From Stenopsyche tienmushanensis (lineage: Eukaryota; Arthropoda; Insecta; Trichoptera; Stenopsychidae), in NCBI GenBank assembly GCA_008973525.1, contig WACJ01000126.1:1488001-1552000 (forward strand): 64,000 nucleotides of DNA, in the 5' to 3' direction. Shown piece by piece: positions 37,086-48,919 of the stretch. A program made the translations under genes and the position numbers. The notes beneath the pieces were generated by a model. It saw nothing but the letters and a program-made list of their open reading frames with translations, was not told the DNA's origin and searched no databases. Within the stretch, counting starts at the first letter, position 1. The number at the start of each line of letters is the position of its first letter.

Positions 37086-37627
37086 ACAGCCTTTTTTATA
37101 TTCAAACCAGCAGATCAACAGTGTGGAATATCATTCTCAAAGTCCATAAGCTCTCGCCGAGTTCGTCACATTGTTTGATCCTGAAATCAATAGCGACGCC
37201 GAAAGTTCTGATCCAATTTCAACGATTACTGCAAAAATAATAAAACGATTGATTGGAAATGGCAAGAACAAATGCACTTCCTAAATATAGATCAAGCTCA
37301 TAAATTTATCATCCAAATTTAGTCGGTAATTATTAAATAGAACATTATCTATACTCACAATTTTATTACAATACATTAGTTGGCGATTTCATTGATAAAA
37401 TTCTCAAGTATTAATTAAATTCATGTTGAAACTGTTACGTAGCAGGTCGCAGGGGCATCATTCGGCTCCGTTAATGCTTGAGGATGAGTGAGCGTTATTG
37501 GTTCTTCCATATCGGGCCAATGAAGCGGATCACGGAAGACGTAGATGATAGCCAGACGCCGTTACAAAATTATTGCATATTAAATTTATATATATAATGA
37601 TTATTTCCGCATTAAAAATATGATCGT
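37086..37627. other. Spacer before the piggyBac element
   Basis: No gene seen. It should contain the 3' end of the piggyBac element, but I cannot find a CCC-type terminal repeat beside a TTAA. Confidence 0.35.
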
Positions 37628-39311
37628 TCAGTACAACAGTTCGGTGTGATAAATTTCAAAGCAAGGCTCTAAACACATGGCGATGTCGCATTGCTTACAC
37701 TTGTATCTGGTCTCTTTCCTTACGCGTGGCTTTTTTTTAGAATTTCCACACACGTAACATCTTCTGACGGCTTTTTTCTTTCCTATCGACGGGATAGAAC
37801 TGAGAAAATGTCTCTCCGTGAGACGCTCTAAACCCTGTGACAATTTAATTTTATGCTGGATTTGTTTGGGACTGCTGTGTTCTTCCAGCAGCTGCTCGAT
37901 TAAATTCGATTGGAAGTCGTTCAATGATATTTTTTTGTGTTTTTCCATATAGATAATGTGAGAGTTGTGCAATGATAGATCGAGGAGGTGGAAAAAGAAC
38001 TTTTTGTACCATCTAGATTTTCGCATGCTATTCGCGGAATGCATCATTTGGTTGCATTTGTCTATGCCACCCTTATTTTTGTCATAATCTACGACGACCA
38101 TTGGTTTTGTCGTAGGTCGGTCCGTATGAAGGTCGTGTTTTTCGGTGGTGATTATTTCGTTAGTATGAAGAGTCGATAGCATTGTGATGTCTTTTTTATG
38201 CCGCCAATATAGGGCCATCATGATGTCCGTATGGGAAGATGAAGCCTCTCCTTCTTCTAGTTTTAAACTCAGTTTTGGCATTCCAAATCTATTTTTTTTA
38301 ACCATACCACAAGCATTTGTCTTCATGCGATGTAAATTGTCAAAGAGAATTGGACTTGAATACCAGTTATCTATATAAAGAGAATGACCCCGGTTGAGAT
38401 ATGGCTCGAGAAGCGTCATGACAATACTTCCGGCCATTCCTAAATGTTTACATACATTAACCTCGGTAGTTAAGCCCGTATAAACAATGCAATTTAAAAT
38501 GTAACCGGAAGAACAGTCGCAGAGCATAAATAGTTTAATACCGAGCCGGTTGGTTTTAGACGATATGTGCTGACGAAAACTAAGTCGTCCTTTGAAAAGA
38601 ACTAAACTTTCATCAATGCAAATGTTTTGGTGGGGAAAATAATTTCGTCTAAAATTGTTCATTATCTTGGAAAATATTGTTCGTACTTTAAATAATCTGT
38701 CTCCGGGTACTTGTTTTTCATTATCTGAAAAATGAAGCATCCTCTGAAGTATTTGGAATCTGTTCCTCGACATTGTTTCAGAATATATTCCGAAATGGAA
38801 ATTTTTTTTGGTACTCCAATGCTCATTTATCGCATTTTTCAAATTCCGAGTCATCAGCATGGATAGAGCCAAAAATGTATACATTTCATCGGCTGAAGTA
38901 TCGCGCCATCTTCGAAGACGTTCACTGATATGACCCAAATGCTTGGTGGCATAAATATACTGACGATTAGTCTCTGTCACTATAATATTGATTATTTCGC
39001 TATTGAAAAACATTTTAAAATAATCTATTTCTCGCGCGTCGCCAGCAATATTTGGTTGCGCTGCCGGAATTTTCATCATCGAATGGATATACACGCGGAT
39101 GAAACGCATCAGCTTTCCAATTGAAAATCGGCTGTTTGTTATCGGAACAGCTCGTCGAAGGAATCTCACCGGGGAGAACGTTTTCTTCTTCCGATTCCGC
39201 GTCCAAATCATTGTGTATAAATATTAGATCGTCCCCGCATAACGATTCAGCCGTTTCCAATAACTCATCTCCTTCTTCTATAAGAAAAACGATCTCATTA
39301 TCGGAAAACAT
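37628..39311 (-). mobile_element. piggyBac transposase, nearly intact (one frameshift)
   Basis: Cut-and-paste DDE transposase of the piggyBac family. The first frame runs from ATG at 39311 (MFSDNEIVFLIEEGDELLET, acidic N-terminus) to about 39055 (HPRVYPFDDENSGSA); a one-base shift then moves to a second open frame that stays open to the stop at 37628, about 560 residues in all. Three catalytic aspartates appear to be kept: ICIDESLVLFKGR, LYIDNWYSSPILF and VVDYDKNKGGIDKCNQ. The C-terminus is a cysteine-rich domain (RRCYVCGNSKK...KCKQCDIAMCLEPCFEIYHTE). The shift lies near 39050-39075. It was probably active fairly recently. Confidence 0.92.
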
Positions 39312-40077
39312 TGTTTTTTTTTTGAGTATTTGAAAATTAGTTCATATGCTGAGATCGCGATTACTTTTAACACATATATAGCAAAATGCACACACAATTC
39401 ATGCACAACACAACGAATATAAACTGAATAATCCACAAAAGTGCGATCCACGTTATTAATCAAAAATTAGGCGAAATTGGGTCATTTTTAAATTCACAAA
39501 AGTTTCTGTAAAAATTAACACTTTAAAGTTTATTTTTGTTATTTATATTGCTAAATTATTCCAAAATCAATTGACACTCGAATGTGATGAAAAACATTGT
39601 GCAATTAATAAAGTATCTTGCAGATGAGATGATTTTTGTACAATATATGTCACTCATCTGTTCAAATGTCAATTAGAAACAACATAACCTCGCGCGCTTT
39701 CTTCTTCTTTTGCAGCCTCGACTATCTCCGGAACGAAATTTTGACGGAAAAATAAATTCGCAAATAAAATAAACTCAGATTGAATATCGCACCAAAATAA
39801 AATAATACTATTGAAATACCGTTATTTTAAAATACTGCTAAGTGTAATATGCAAATATTATCTTTATAAAAAAATATATTGCGTCCATGCGTTTTCTAGA
39901 ATAGTTATATATAATTTCATCTTAAAATCAAAATTTGCGTTGATATTAGAATTTATGCTTTTTATATCTATATTTTAAATTTAAAACATGAGCTCGTCGT
40001 TAATACTTAATTAATTAATGGTAATGCCCGTAAAAAGTTTTCTTTGGGCCAAATATATTCAAATGTGAATTGTTTAC
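39312..40077. other. Spacer between piggyBac and DYNC2I2-like gene
   Basis: AT-rich. It should include the piggyBac 5' terminus and the promoter of the downstream gene, but neither can be placed with confidence. Confidence 0.35.
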
Positions 40078-43000
40078 ATGTTTTGTTTTTCTGTGAGCTT
40101 AGCGACGGTACATGATTGTAACCCCGTTTTAAATTCTCATAACAGTGAATATTTGGATTATATAAGACGCCATAGAATGTTCAGTTCCTTCGAGAGCGAA
40201 ATTGTGGGATTCGATTCTAATTGGGATTCTGAAAAGTTAGTTTTATACATATAAATCTCATATTTTGTCAAATTTAAATTTGTATTGATTTTTTTTCCTT
40301 AGGAGCATCAATGAAAATGAAAGCCAAACGAGTGAATATTTCACATCAGAAAAGGGCACATCTGTTAATACTTCCAGGAGCATAGCTGTTAAGTGAATAG
40401 TTGATTTTGTTGATAAATATAAGATTAAAAAATTAACTTGAAGTTGACATTATTGAATAATATCAGGTACAGGCTGATTCAATTCCAAATGATGAAAATA
40501 GCCATGATAAATATTCATCAACGCCTCCTGGATTAAGCGGATGGCTGCAATCTGTTATACCTGACGTATTAAACCAATTGGAAACGATTGAATCTAGTTC
40601 ATGTTTTAATAGGTACCAATTGTACAATGCTAATTATCATATTATATTTATTTAATCATCGTTGTGCCAATTTATTTCCAGATATGACCCATATTTCGGC
40701 AGCGAGAATCAAGAAATAAAAGCACATATTGTACAAAAAATAGATGCACAGGATGTCAGTTCGGGCGTTGAAAATATAACTTCACAAGGAAAAAATGCAT
40801 CAGGATCTTTGAAAAACAAACACGTATTTGCTCATCTTTTTAAAATTTAAATACAGTCGACCTGCAGTAATCCGGCCCTAGTCTAATCCAGCGTCCCCTG
40901 TAATCTGATATGGCAAAGCTTCATCAATGTATGGTTGAACATTGTCGCTTCGTCGCCGTATCGAACTCAGGCAACTACGGCATAACAATCGAAATTGACA
41001 AACAGTGCAGTATACACAATTATCATGGCCTTACCGCCAATGCCCCATACAGATTCTGATAACCTGGTGACCTTGCAGAAAGCCGAAGTATGTAATGAGC
41101 TGAAGAAACTGGTGCGTTATACGACAAACTTTTACTTCTCAGAAGGTTTTACTCTTGTGTCATGCCAATACAAATTTAAATTGATGACAATTACAAATAC
41201 TCCTTTCCAAAAAGTTCTGGACTACGTGGGGTTGGGGGCAATACTCTAATTCGAAAAATTTGATTGGTTTATCGGATTACCGCAAGTTGACTGTATAGTA
41301 ATTTTTCGGTTTGTGTTTCCAACGCATTAGTTACATCAATTGCGGAAATAATTTAAATGAATAATTATTTAAAGATGCCGATAATGGATCTATCTTGGAG
41401 CTCTGCGGGTACATCATTGGCTGCAACCGCTAGCCATCTATATCACGATAGTTGGTGTCAACACAATGCATACGTCGGCATTTATGGCAAAAGGTCGAAA
41501 TACAAATAATATCGTAAAAAATACAACAATTTTGCTTTTAATACATTTTATTCATTTTCACTCGCATAACACATGTTTTAATTTTACAAATGAAGTATAA
41601 AAACATATTAATAAAAGCCAATATTATTTCATAGGGGTCGCGAAGACGAGCTTAAACTTATTCACAGCATAAAAGTCACATCTTGCGTTTCCACCGTAAT
41701 ATTTCATCCTTCTGAGCCTGCATTGTTAGCGACGGGTGCATATTCAGGTATATCGTCGATGTGTTTTAAATTACAGTAAAATCCCTCGGTACGATTCTTC
41801 AATCATTCTTGTTTTGGTTTAATAACTCAATTCTAAAAATTAAAAATATATACAATAAAAATTTAAGGAGAGATTTCAATATGGAACCTGCAATATCTAC
41901 AAGATGGAACTAACAGAGATATATTATTATCAAGCAACTCCGTATCGCATTCGGGAAAAGCGATCACCAGCCTCGTATGGCTCAATTCTGAACAAATACA
42001 CAGATATATTATAAAAATGTCTAATAATAAATCGGAAAAGGTGAAAAATTCATATACGTTGCTTCACATTTATTCTCAAACTATGTATTTTAATGCAATA
42101 CAGAATTTGTATTTAAAGATATTAGCATCAGCCGGTTCAGATGGAAAAGTGATAATCTGGTCGGTAGATACAGCCGCCAATTTACTCGCCATAAATATAA
42201 GGTAAATAATATGTGATAAAGTGGAATTACCAACTTTAATTGTGCTACGCGCATTTTTAGGTGCCTCACTGCATTTATTCAAGTCTAGTGGCATGATCCC
42301 TCGTGCTAGAGGTAGCGCAAATAATCTTGCAACATGAAAACGCTCTGCAAAACTGACCGATTTTTATTTTTCTCCTCTATTCAAATGAGACATCAATCGT
42401 TACACCTTGGACAATGATGTGAAAGCAGTTGTCAAATTCTGGAGTCCCAGATATGGACTGGCGCTCTACAAGCGTGTGTGCATTAGTTTTCGGTCTACCT
42501 TTGTATTAACGTCAAAGAGCCAACTGCGTGAAATAGAAATTTGCGGATCACAGATCGTATGTTCATGTACCTGAAAACAGCGCAGAAGGTTCAAGTGGAA
42601 AACCTTAATGTAACAAGCGAGAGGGAAGTCGCCGCAGCTGTTTTCTGTACAATGAGAGTTGAAGTACATTACTCTACAATGTCTATTTAGATGCGATATT
42701 GCCGTTATCGTGTGATCTGCAAGAGTAGCGTTTGTTCTTTCTGCTAAATAATGATTGATTATATAATGATTTCATTAAATGCAGTGATAAAATTGACGTT
42801 TTTTAAAGAATATTAATTCTTTTGAATGCATAATGAGTTGAATAATATATCTTTTTTATAGTTATGAAGTGAAGACAATTACAGCGGGAAAAATTAAACA
42901 ATCACCGGATATTTCACACATGGATTTTTGTAAAGTTTGGGACAATCCTAAAACTAATAATGAATGCATAGGAGTGAGGTATTATTTCAATATAGTATTC

Positions 43001-44193
43001 TTACAATATTCTTCAAAATCCGCTATTAATTTTGCTTAAAAACTTTCTGATAGGGAGTATGCCGATGATTATTTTGTAATCGGTTGTAGAACAGGTGAAG
43101 TCTTATTGTGCAGGACTTCCAAATCGAAAGCATTAATCGGATGTAAGTTTAATAATGTATTTTTTCCCTCAATATTACGACCTTTTTTTGAATATTATTA
43201 ATATTATAAATTTCCCAGCTCAATCGCTGAATCCGTGCGTTGCCAATATGGATCCTCACAATGCGGCTATACTGTCGTTAAAATTCTGTTTGAAGCGAGC
43301 TAGATATTTCCTTACATTGGGTGCCGATCAAGAAATAAGAATCTATGATGTTTTACATGTCAGTAATATCGACGGCTATTATATGATCAGAATTTAAAAT
43401 TTGCATATGAAATTGTTTCATTTGAATATATATATTTTTAAAGAACTCTCCGATCCAAATAATATATCTCGAGGAAGATTTTTCTTCGGCAAATTGGGTA
43501 CCCGATAGCGATTCGTTGTTAATACTAGCAGCATCTGAAGTTTCACGTAAATCCGAAAATTCTCTACTGCAGGTATGTAAGTTACGAAATTAATTGTAAA
43601 TATCCTTATGAAAGAGAAAAAAAAGTTATTGTGATTTTTAAAATTATCAGTAACTTGTGTTGGATCATTTTTGTAATTTAATATGTATAAAAATGGTTTT
43701 TCTACATTATATTTAGATAAAGACAAAAACACTCACGGTGCATTAATGGGAATCGCTTTTATTTCCACTCACGATGGCATCATCAGTCCAATGTTTCTGT
43801 CATAAGATAAAATAACAAATTAAATGTATTTCCTGTACTGATTTTATAAAAAGCATAAGAGCAACATAATCAGAATGTAAATTATTAACCGAAATAATCT
43901 TTCTAAATTTATTGAATTATGTTGACAGATTTTTAGTATAATAACGAAAAATAAAGTTCGCATAAACGGACTCGTGGAACAGGAAGATCTATCAGGCTTG
44001 ACGTGCGTGGAATTGAATGGAAAAATGTAAGTAAATACTTAAAATATTATTTTTAAAATGAAATCATCAACATTTCAATAGATATCGTTATTATTTTTTC
44101 AGCACTAACAAGTTGGCTTGTGGAGATGTATTTGGTAAAATTAAAATATGGAATATTCCTTTTAAATATATGCTGCCGATGGAATCTTTATAA
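40078..44193 (+). CDS. DYNC2I2: WD-repeat dynein-2 intermediate chain (WDR34/DYNC2I2-like)
   Basis: Intermediate chain of the cytoplasmic dynein-2 motor for retrograde intraflagellar transport. I reconstruct 14 exons, all in phase: 40078-40235, 40303-40387, 40467-40612, 40682-40823, 41375-41493, 41635-41747, 41868-42040, 42119-42201, 42862-42978, 43054-43142, 43219-43358, 43444-43572, 43929-44026, 44103-44193; 560 residues (human WDR34 536). The N-terminal 170 residues are divergent. WD segments: MDLSWSSAGTSLAATAS, VIFHPSEPALLATGAYSGEI then SIWNL, LASAGSDGKVIIW, DDYFVIGCRTGEVLLC, SLKFCLKRARYFLTLGADQE then IRIYD, SANWVPDSDSLLILAAS, and LACGDVFGKIKIWNI near the end. Spacing follows human WDR34. 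A 440-bp miniature element sits in intron 4. A paralogue such as DYNC2I1 is less likely. Confidence 0.85.
40854..41293. mobile_element. 440-bp pogo/Tigger-type miniature element in DYNC2I2-like intron 4
   Basis: Left end CAGTCGACCTGCAGTAATCC; right end, inverted, CAGTCAACTTGCGGTAATCC; TA on both sides (40852-40853, 41294-41295). Inside, TIIMALPPMPHTDSDNLVTL and nearby residues look like a short piece of a pogo-type transposase C-terminus, unproven. It fills most of the intron 40824-41374, just before the exon that is partly duplicated at 36.95 kb. Confidence 0.85.
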
Positions 44194-45660
44194 AAACCCT
44201 ACCTGTATGTAACCCTACTTTTATAATATATTTATTACATACATATAAATGATTTTCTATGAAGTGAATGAGTTCTATAGATGATCTGATGGACTGAGGA
44301 CAAAATTAAGCAAATGCCACTGTCTATGCTGGATAGACAAAGCATCAAATATACCCCTAAAACTATCTTACACCACATCTAATTTCAGTAAGACCCTTCT
44401 GACAAAGCTAAATGCAAATGTCATAAAAATATTGAAGTTATGGCTTAGACTTGAATCAGCAACTCGAGACGTTTTTGGTGAATTTCTTACCACTAACTTA
44501 AAATCATTAAACACACAAATTAATATATGAATTTTTTATATTTTAACATTTTATATATCTTAACATCCTTGTGGATATAATTTCTTAAATATTAGTCTCT
44601 CTAATTTTGCTATGATTCATAAAACAATTGCCAAGACGCATGCCCGGCTTGTCTTGGCAAGTATTACAATAATATGTAGTTTGATGTTTTTTCCAGCTTA
44701 GTTTCTTTGAGAACGCGCTTTGCAATCCTTCCTAATTCCGGTTAGAATATTATGCAGCTTTCTATTCAAGCAAATATCTTCGAAATCTCCAGTCAGTTGG
44801 TGGACTAAAGTTTTCACATACCGCAAGTGATCAAGCGGCTGTTCTCTTCGGCTTCATTTTATATTGCATATACAAATTTATTGAGCAAATTTCTAAACCG
44901 CAGAAAAACAGTTTACGCCATCATTTTAGCGATTTTCTTAAAAACGGTGCGTTGAGGCATACTGATCTGCACGATTGACACTGCCCATACGTTTTATATA
45001 ATTTATTTATACATTAGGATACCTTAGAAGGCTGATAGACGAGATGATCGTGGAAGATTTCAGCGTTAATGGCAATGAGGATTATGTTTCTATTCCCGAA
45101 GGCGATATTTCTGATGCAGAGAAGGAATTGGTAATAGGCAGTATCAATGATATCGAAGATGAAGATATTCTAGATGAATTGCATACTCAAAATTAAGTCA
45201 TTGAAGAAATTGGTCATTAAACCGTTTAAGTTATCAATGTAGATGACGAACCTTTAACGAAGAGCCGCAGGAATGAAAATTGACCGTCAAACAATTAAAA
45301 AGCTCTTTCTATACAAATGCATCGTGTTATTAGAAAACGATGAAAATCAGAAGCAAATAAATGCAGTAGTGTGCTTATAGTGGATTATTTGACAGTTATC
45401 GACAAATTTAATGTCATAAATGTATCACATAAACATTTTCAAATGATAAACGACGAACTAATTAAGGAATGCAATATCTTATTTTGCATAAACTTTAAGC
45501 TTCATATAGCATGACATTTTTATAAAATCAAATAACTTCTATGGGAAGGCCAAGATTACATTATTTTAAGAGAAATATATCAAAAAATTTCCGCTATGAT
45601 TCTTTTAAGATACGTGACAAAGTTCTCTATTTTATAGCTTTGGACTGACAATGAAAGTGA
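44194..45660. other. Spacer with a short acidic ORF and a hairpin
   Basis: A forward frame about 45030-45197 reads MIVEDFSVNGNEDYVSIPEG then DISDAEKELVIGS and ends at a stop; it is acidic like the N-termini of piggyBac transposases, but nothing else supports this. At about 44630-44662, TTGCCAAGAC and its exact inverse GTCTTGGCAA form a perfect 10-bp stem. No gene is recognised. Confidence 0.35.
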
Positions 45661-45663
45661 AGT

Positions 45664-45870
45664 TTAGTAACGTCTTACATTCGGATGAGCGTACGAAAAG
45701 TAGGCGAGGGCCGTGATGACTCCTCCGCTTAAGCCGTAAACTGCGACTTTAACGAGATCGTTGCATTTCCTCATGCTTCCAGTGCTTTCGAAATCGGAAG
45801 TGTCGAAACCGCCTCGGTTGTATCTGTGCGTCCAACGACGACATATCGTGAAAATGCGCGGACCGCACAT
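45664..45870 (-). CDS. Small hypothetical ORF, one membrane segment
   Basis: A 68-residue frame starting at 45870 (MCGPRIFTICRRWTHRYNRG) with a basic N-terminus, one hydrophobic stretch (VYGLSGGVITALAYFSYA) and the end HPNVRRY. The base composition here is richer in GC than the surroundings, which favours a real exon. The organisation fits a small mitochondrial inner-membrane protein, but I do not recognise a family. It could also be an end exon of a longer gene: AG acceptors lie just upstream on this strand (near 45885 and 45917). Confidence 0.35.
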   Translation of the reverse strand: MCGPRIFTICRRWTHRYNRGGFDTSDFESTGSMRKCNDLVKVAVYGLSGGVITALAYFSYAHPNVRRY

Positions 45871-46207
45871 CCTGCGACTGTCGCAAGTCGACTATGACAA
45901 CAAATGTCACTTCGGCTGTCAAGTATACATTCAAATAAACAATTTATAATTAGGCCTAATCAATCAATCAATTCGACATCTGAAACTAGAATTAATAAAT
46001 ATAAAAAGATTGATTTCCTTGCGTTCAATTTTTTGGTTTTATCTGAATAAATGCAAATTATTTATTACGAAATCTAAATTATTTTAATATTGAAATTAGT
46101 CTTTTTTTCTTCACATTATTTTTAAAATGATCTAAAAATATAGCTTATACATATATATAAATTGTGCATACTTTTGCGTAGATTAAAACATTTTGCCGTT
46201 AATTTAC

Positions 46208-46313
46208 CGGCGTAAAGCTGGCCATAGTTTTTGTTGTTTAGACCTCCGGATTTGTCAAAAGGCGGGCGAACCGGCTTTGACGGATACTTTAAATTTGTGT
46301 GCACCTTGGACAT
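46208..46313 (-). CDS. Possible first exon of an unknown reverse-strand gene
   Basis: Starting at ATG 46313: MSKVHTNLKYPSKPVRPPFD then KSGGLNNKNYGQLYAG, followed by a good donor (GTAAAT) at 46207. It would end in phase 1. An acceptor near 45917 would continue it in frame into the region of the small ORF at 45664-45870, but in a different frame from that ORF, so the two calls compete. No family recognised. Confidence 0.3.
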
Positions 46314-46489
46314 TGCCTGGAATAACGATTGTCGATGTAATTCATGAACATAAAGGTGGAATTAAACCATCTCCGAAACACCCAATTATTATTTCTTCAT
46401 ATTGTTTTGAATCAATGACATTGATCTCATTGAATCAATTACATTATTCTGTCAGTGGCGTTATCTACCTCATGTCAATTATCATGTCT

Positions 46490-46720
46490 CTGTGCCGTGC
46501 CAGGTCCGGTCAGGTCCAATAACAATCACTGTAGCGAAGTCCTCTCTGTCCTGCGTTGTCCGGAATAGTTTGTCCACTCTCTAATGTTACGCGGGGTATG
46601 ATTCAAAACATCCCAAGCAAATGAGTCCAAGAGCGCCTTGGTGGCAGAACTGGAAACTACAACGTGAGTTTACATACTACCATGTTCCTGCTATGCTAGC
46701 TTTGTCAGGAATATATTTTA
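46490..46720. repeat. Mariner-associated repeat fragment
   Basis: AAAACATCCCAAGCAAATGA and GAGTTTACATACTACCATG recur at 58.26-58.56 kb (AAAACATCCCAACCAAATGA, GAGTTTACCTACTACCATGC). The block spacing is shorter here, so it is an internally deleted copy. Non-coding. Confidence 0.5.
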
Positions 46721-47740
46721 AAATAATAACCAATTAATGTGATACCTACGCTTGTTTCAATGAACACAACAGTTTTATATTGGGCTCGATATCGGTCAAG
46801 ACCTGTTAAGCGTGACCGCTCCAATAAAATATGAGCACAGCCATAAAGTTACTCATCATTTTTAGGTAAAATAAAAATATGCAAAAGTATTTTCTTGTTT
46901 ATTTATTCAAAATATGTTTAGAATACATATTAGATATCTTATTGATCTAAGGAACATATATTGTTTGCTACACAAATATTGTTACATACTATATGCGAGT
47001 GATCAACACTCTACTTATTTGAGATTTATCTTATTAACATAAAATACCAATCAAATACTATAAATTAATTGTCTACGCAGTTACCTCTCAGAATAATACT
47101 AATTTAACCATAACTCATTACAATAGAAAGTTTTACTAAACTAAAAACAGTGTTCAAATCATTTCTTGCATTTTATTGCATCGAAAAAAATATATTTTTT
47201 AAGCTGATTTTTTGACGATCCCACTGGAGGGAACCGTTCAAAGCCAACAAATAAACGTATAAAAATAGTTTGCAACACTCTCAACACGTTTTTTAATATA
47301 AAACTATGCATTATTTTTATATTTCAATGAGTATAACGATACATTTCACTTAAAATTAATTGACTATGTGTATTATTTTACATTTTTACGGGCTTATAAA
47401 TTATAATCGGCGCTGTCGGATCCCGTCAAAACACAAATGCAAACATTATTCTATAAAATACTTGCGACACTCTATGCGAAAAATATGTAATTTACGTTCA
47501 TTTCAAGGCGTGTAATTTTATGCTCATATTTTCACATTAAAATCTTTATACGGATGTATGTGAAGGATGCGAAAGTTAAATAAATAAACACCGATATGAT
47601 CGTATGTTAAAAATAATAAAAAACCGATTAGCATTAAATAAAACTTAAAGTAAATGAATTATGTATAAATATGACCGAAAGCAATAATGTATATTTATAT
47701 ATATGCAGTTGGATGTACTTACATTTATAAATTATAATAG
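46721..47740. other. AT-rich spacer
   Basis: No gene or clear repeat seen. Confidence 0.35.
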
Positions 47741-48078
47741 TAATATTGCTGTTTTCGCAGATCATAAACAAAGCAATGTGTATCATCACTCAAGTTAAAG
47801 ATTTTAGAAGTATTTTAATTGTGAATATGAACATTGCGATGTACATTAATATAAAATGTTTTTTTTTTTTTGGGGCTAATTTACGTATTATTATGCTTGG
47901 GATTTTTTGTATATTGCAGTGTATATCTTATTCAGTCGGTAAGCATTCAAATTGCAATGCTCACTCGCATGTATACTGCTATAATTCCCAAACACATTTA
48001 TGTTTTACTAGAAAAAAAGCCCATTTGTACATTGCAATGTACACACTGTATTTACCTGAAAATTTAAACGATATATAA
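47741..48078. repeat. Cluster of ATTGCAAT palindromes (piggyBac-like sub-ends)
   Basis: Within about 210 bases occur ACATTGCGATGTAC (47831), TATTGCAGTGTATA (47912), ATTGCAATGC (47951) and a perfect GTACATTGCAATGTAC (48027-48042). The last is identical to the palindrome in the TOP3A intronic element at 2763. Repeated sub-terminal palindromes suggest an end of the same mobile family, but no boundary is visible. Confidence 0.5.
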
Positions 48079-48900
48079 CACAAATTTATTTACCGAGGAA
48101 AATCACACTTTCAACTTCCATGTGTAATAAGACCGTTTTCGCTATTAGCAAATAATAAAATCAAAATTCAAGCCACATTCTAACCGCAGTCAATGATTTA
48201 TGGACTGTCCTCAGTGTACATGGTGCGTAAAAAAAGCATGATATTTTTATTTGTTCGTTTGTAAAATATTTATATAAATACGGCTGCGCTATTTTAAACA
48301 ATAAGACAAAATAAACTTACAAAAAAATGTATAGATCCTTTTACGTCAAAATTTATACCTCGCTCTGATCGCACGCGATCAATGCGTCGATACATATTAT
48401 ATATACGTCAATTTGTTTTCATTTAGATCATAATGCAATGAAATCATTAAAAATAATTGTTATATTAATCACAGATATTTCAATTTAACAAGTAATATTA
48501 TAAAAATGTTCAAATACTAATTGCGTTTATGTATAGTTAAATAGATCTAATATGAATCGTAAAGTAAGATTGGTTAACACGTCGATAGAATCGGATGTAC
48601 GGCGTGGGAAATAAAAAAGGATGTCGCGTTCATCGCGCCGTATCCATCGTCAGATGTAGGCGATCTCCATAGGAGATTTTCCCTAAAGCTAGGCTTACTC
48701 TAATGGTTGGTTAAAATCGTGCATTAGTAATGCACGTACGAAAAGAAGTCAGAGATTCAATTTTATGTGTTTACAGAAAATCCTGGGATTAATGGAAATA
48801 CACTCAGCGGCACGGAATCTGGCCCAAATTGTGTTTTATTGTCAGTTCTTCATTTAGATTTTGTTTCGTTGGCTATTTTTTATAATATGCGATTAATTTG
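48079..48900. other. AT-rich spacer
   Basis: No gene seen between the palindrome cluster and the Tc1-like remnant. Confidence 0.35.
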
Positions 48901-48919
48901 GATTTCAGAAATCTTTCAA

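Noticed and set aside
43730..43805. Possible extra DYNC2I2-like exon (KDKNTHGALMGIAFISTHDG)
   Set aside because: An open frame after a weak acceptor, but no donor joins it in phase to the exon at 43929. Direct splicing 43572 to 43929 is in phase and matches the family.
40078..44193. DYNC2I1 (WDR60) identity for the WD gene
   Set aside because: Length and the order of WD segments (YSGEISIW, SDGKVIIW, GDVFGKIKIW) follow WDR34; the long N-terminal region of WDR60 is absent.
44653..44664. CRISPR-like or tRNA-like hairpins in the AT-rich spacers
   Set aside because: Only single stems; no regularly spaced direct repeats and no cloverleaf with conserved T-loop bases.
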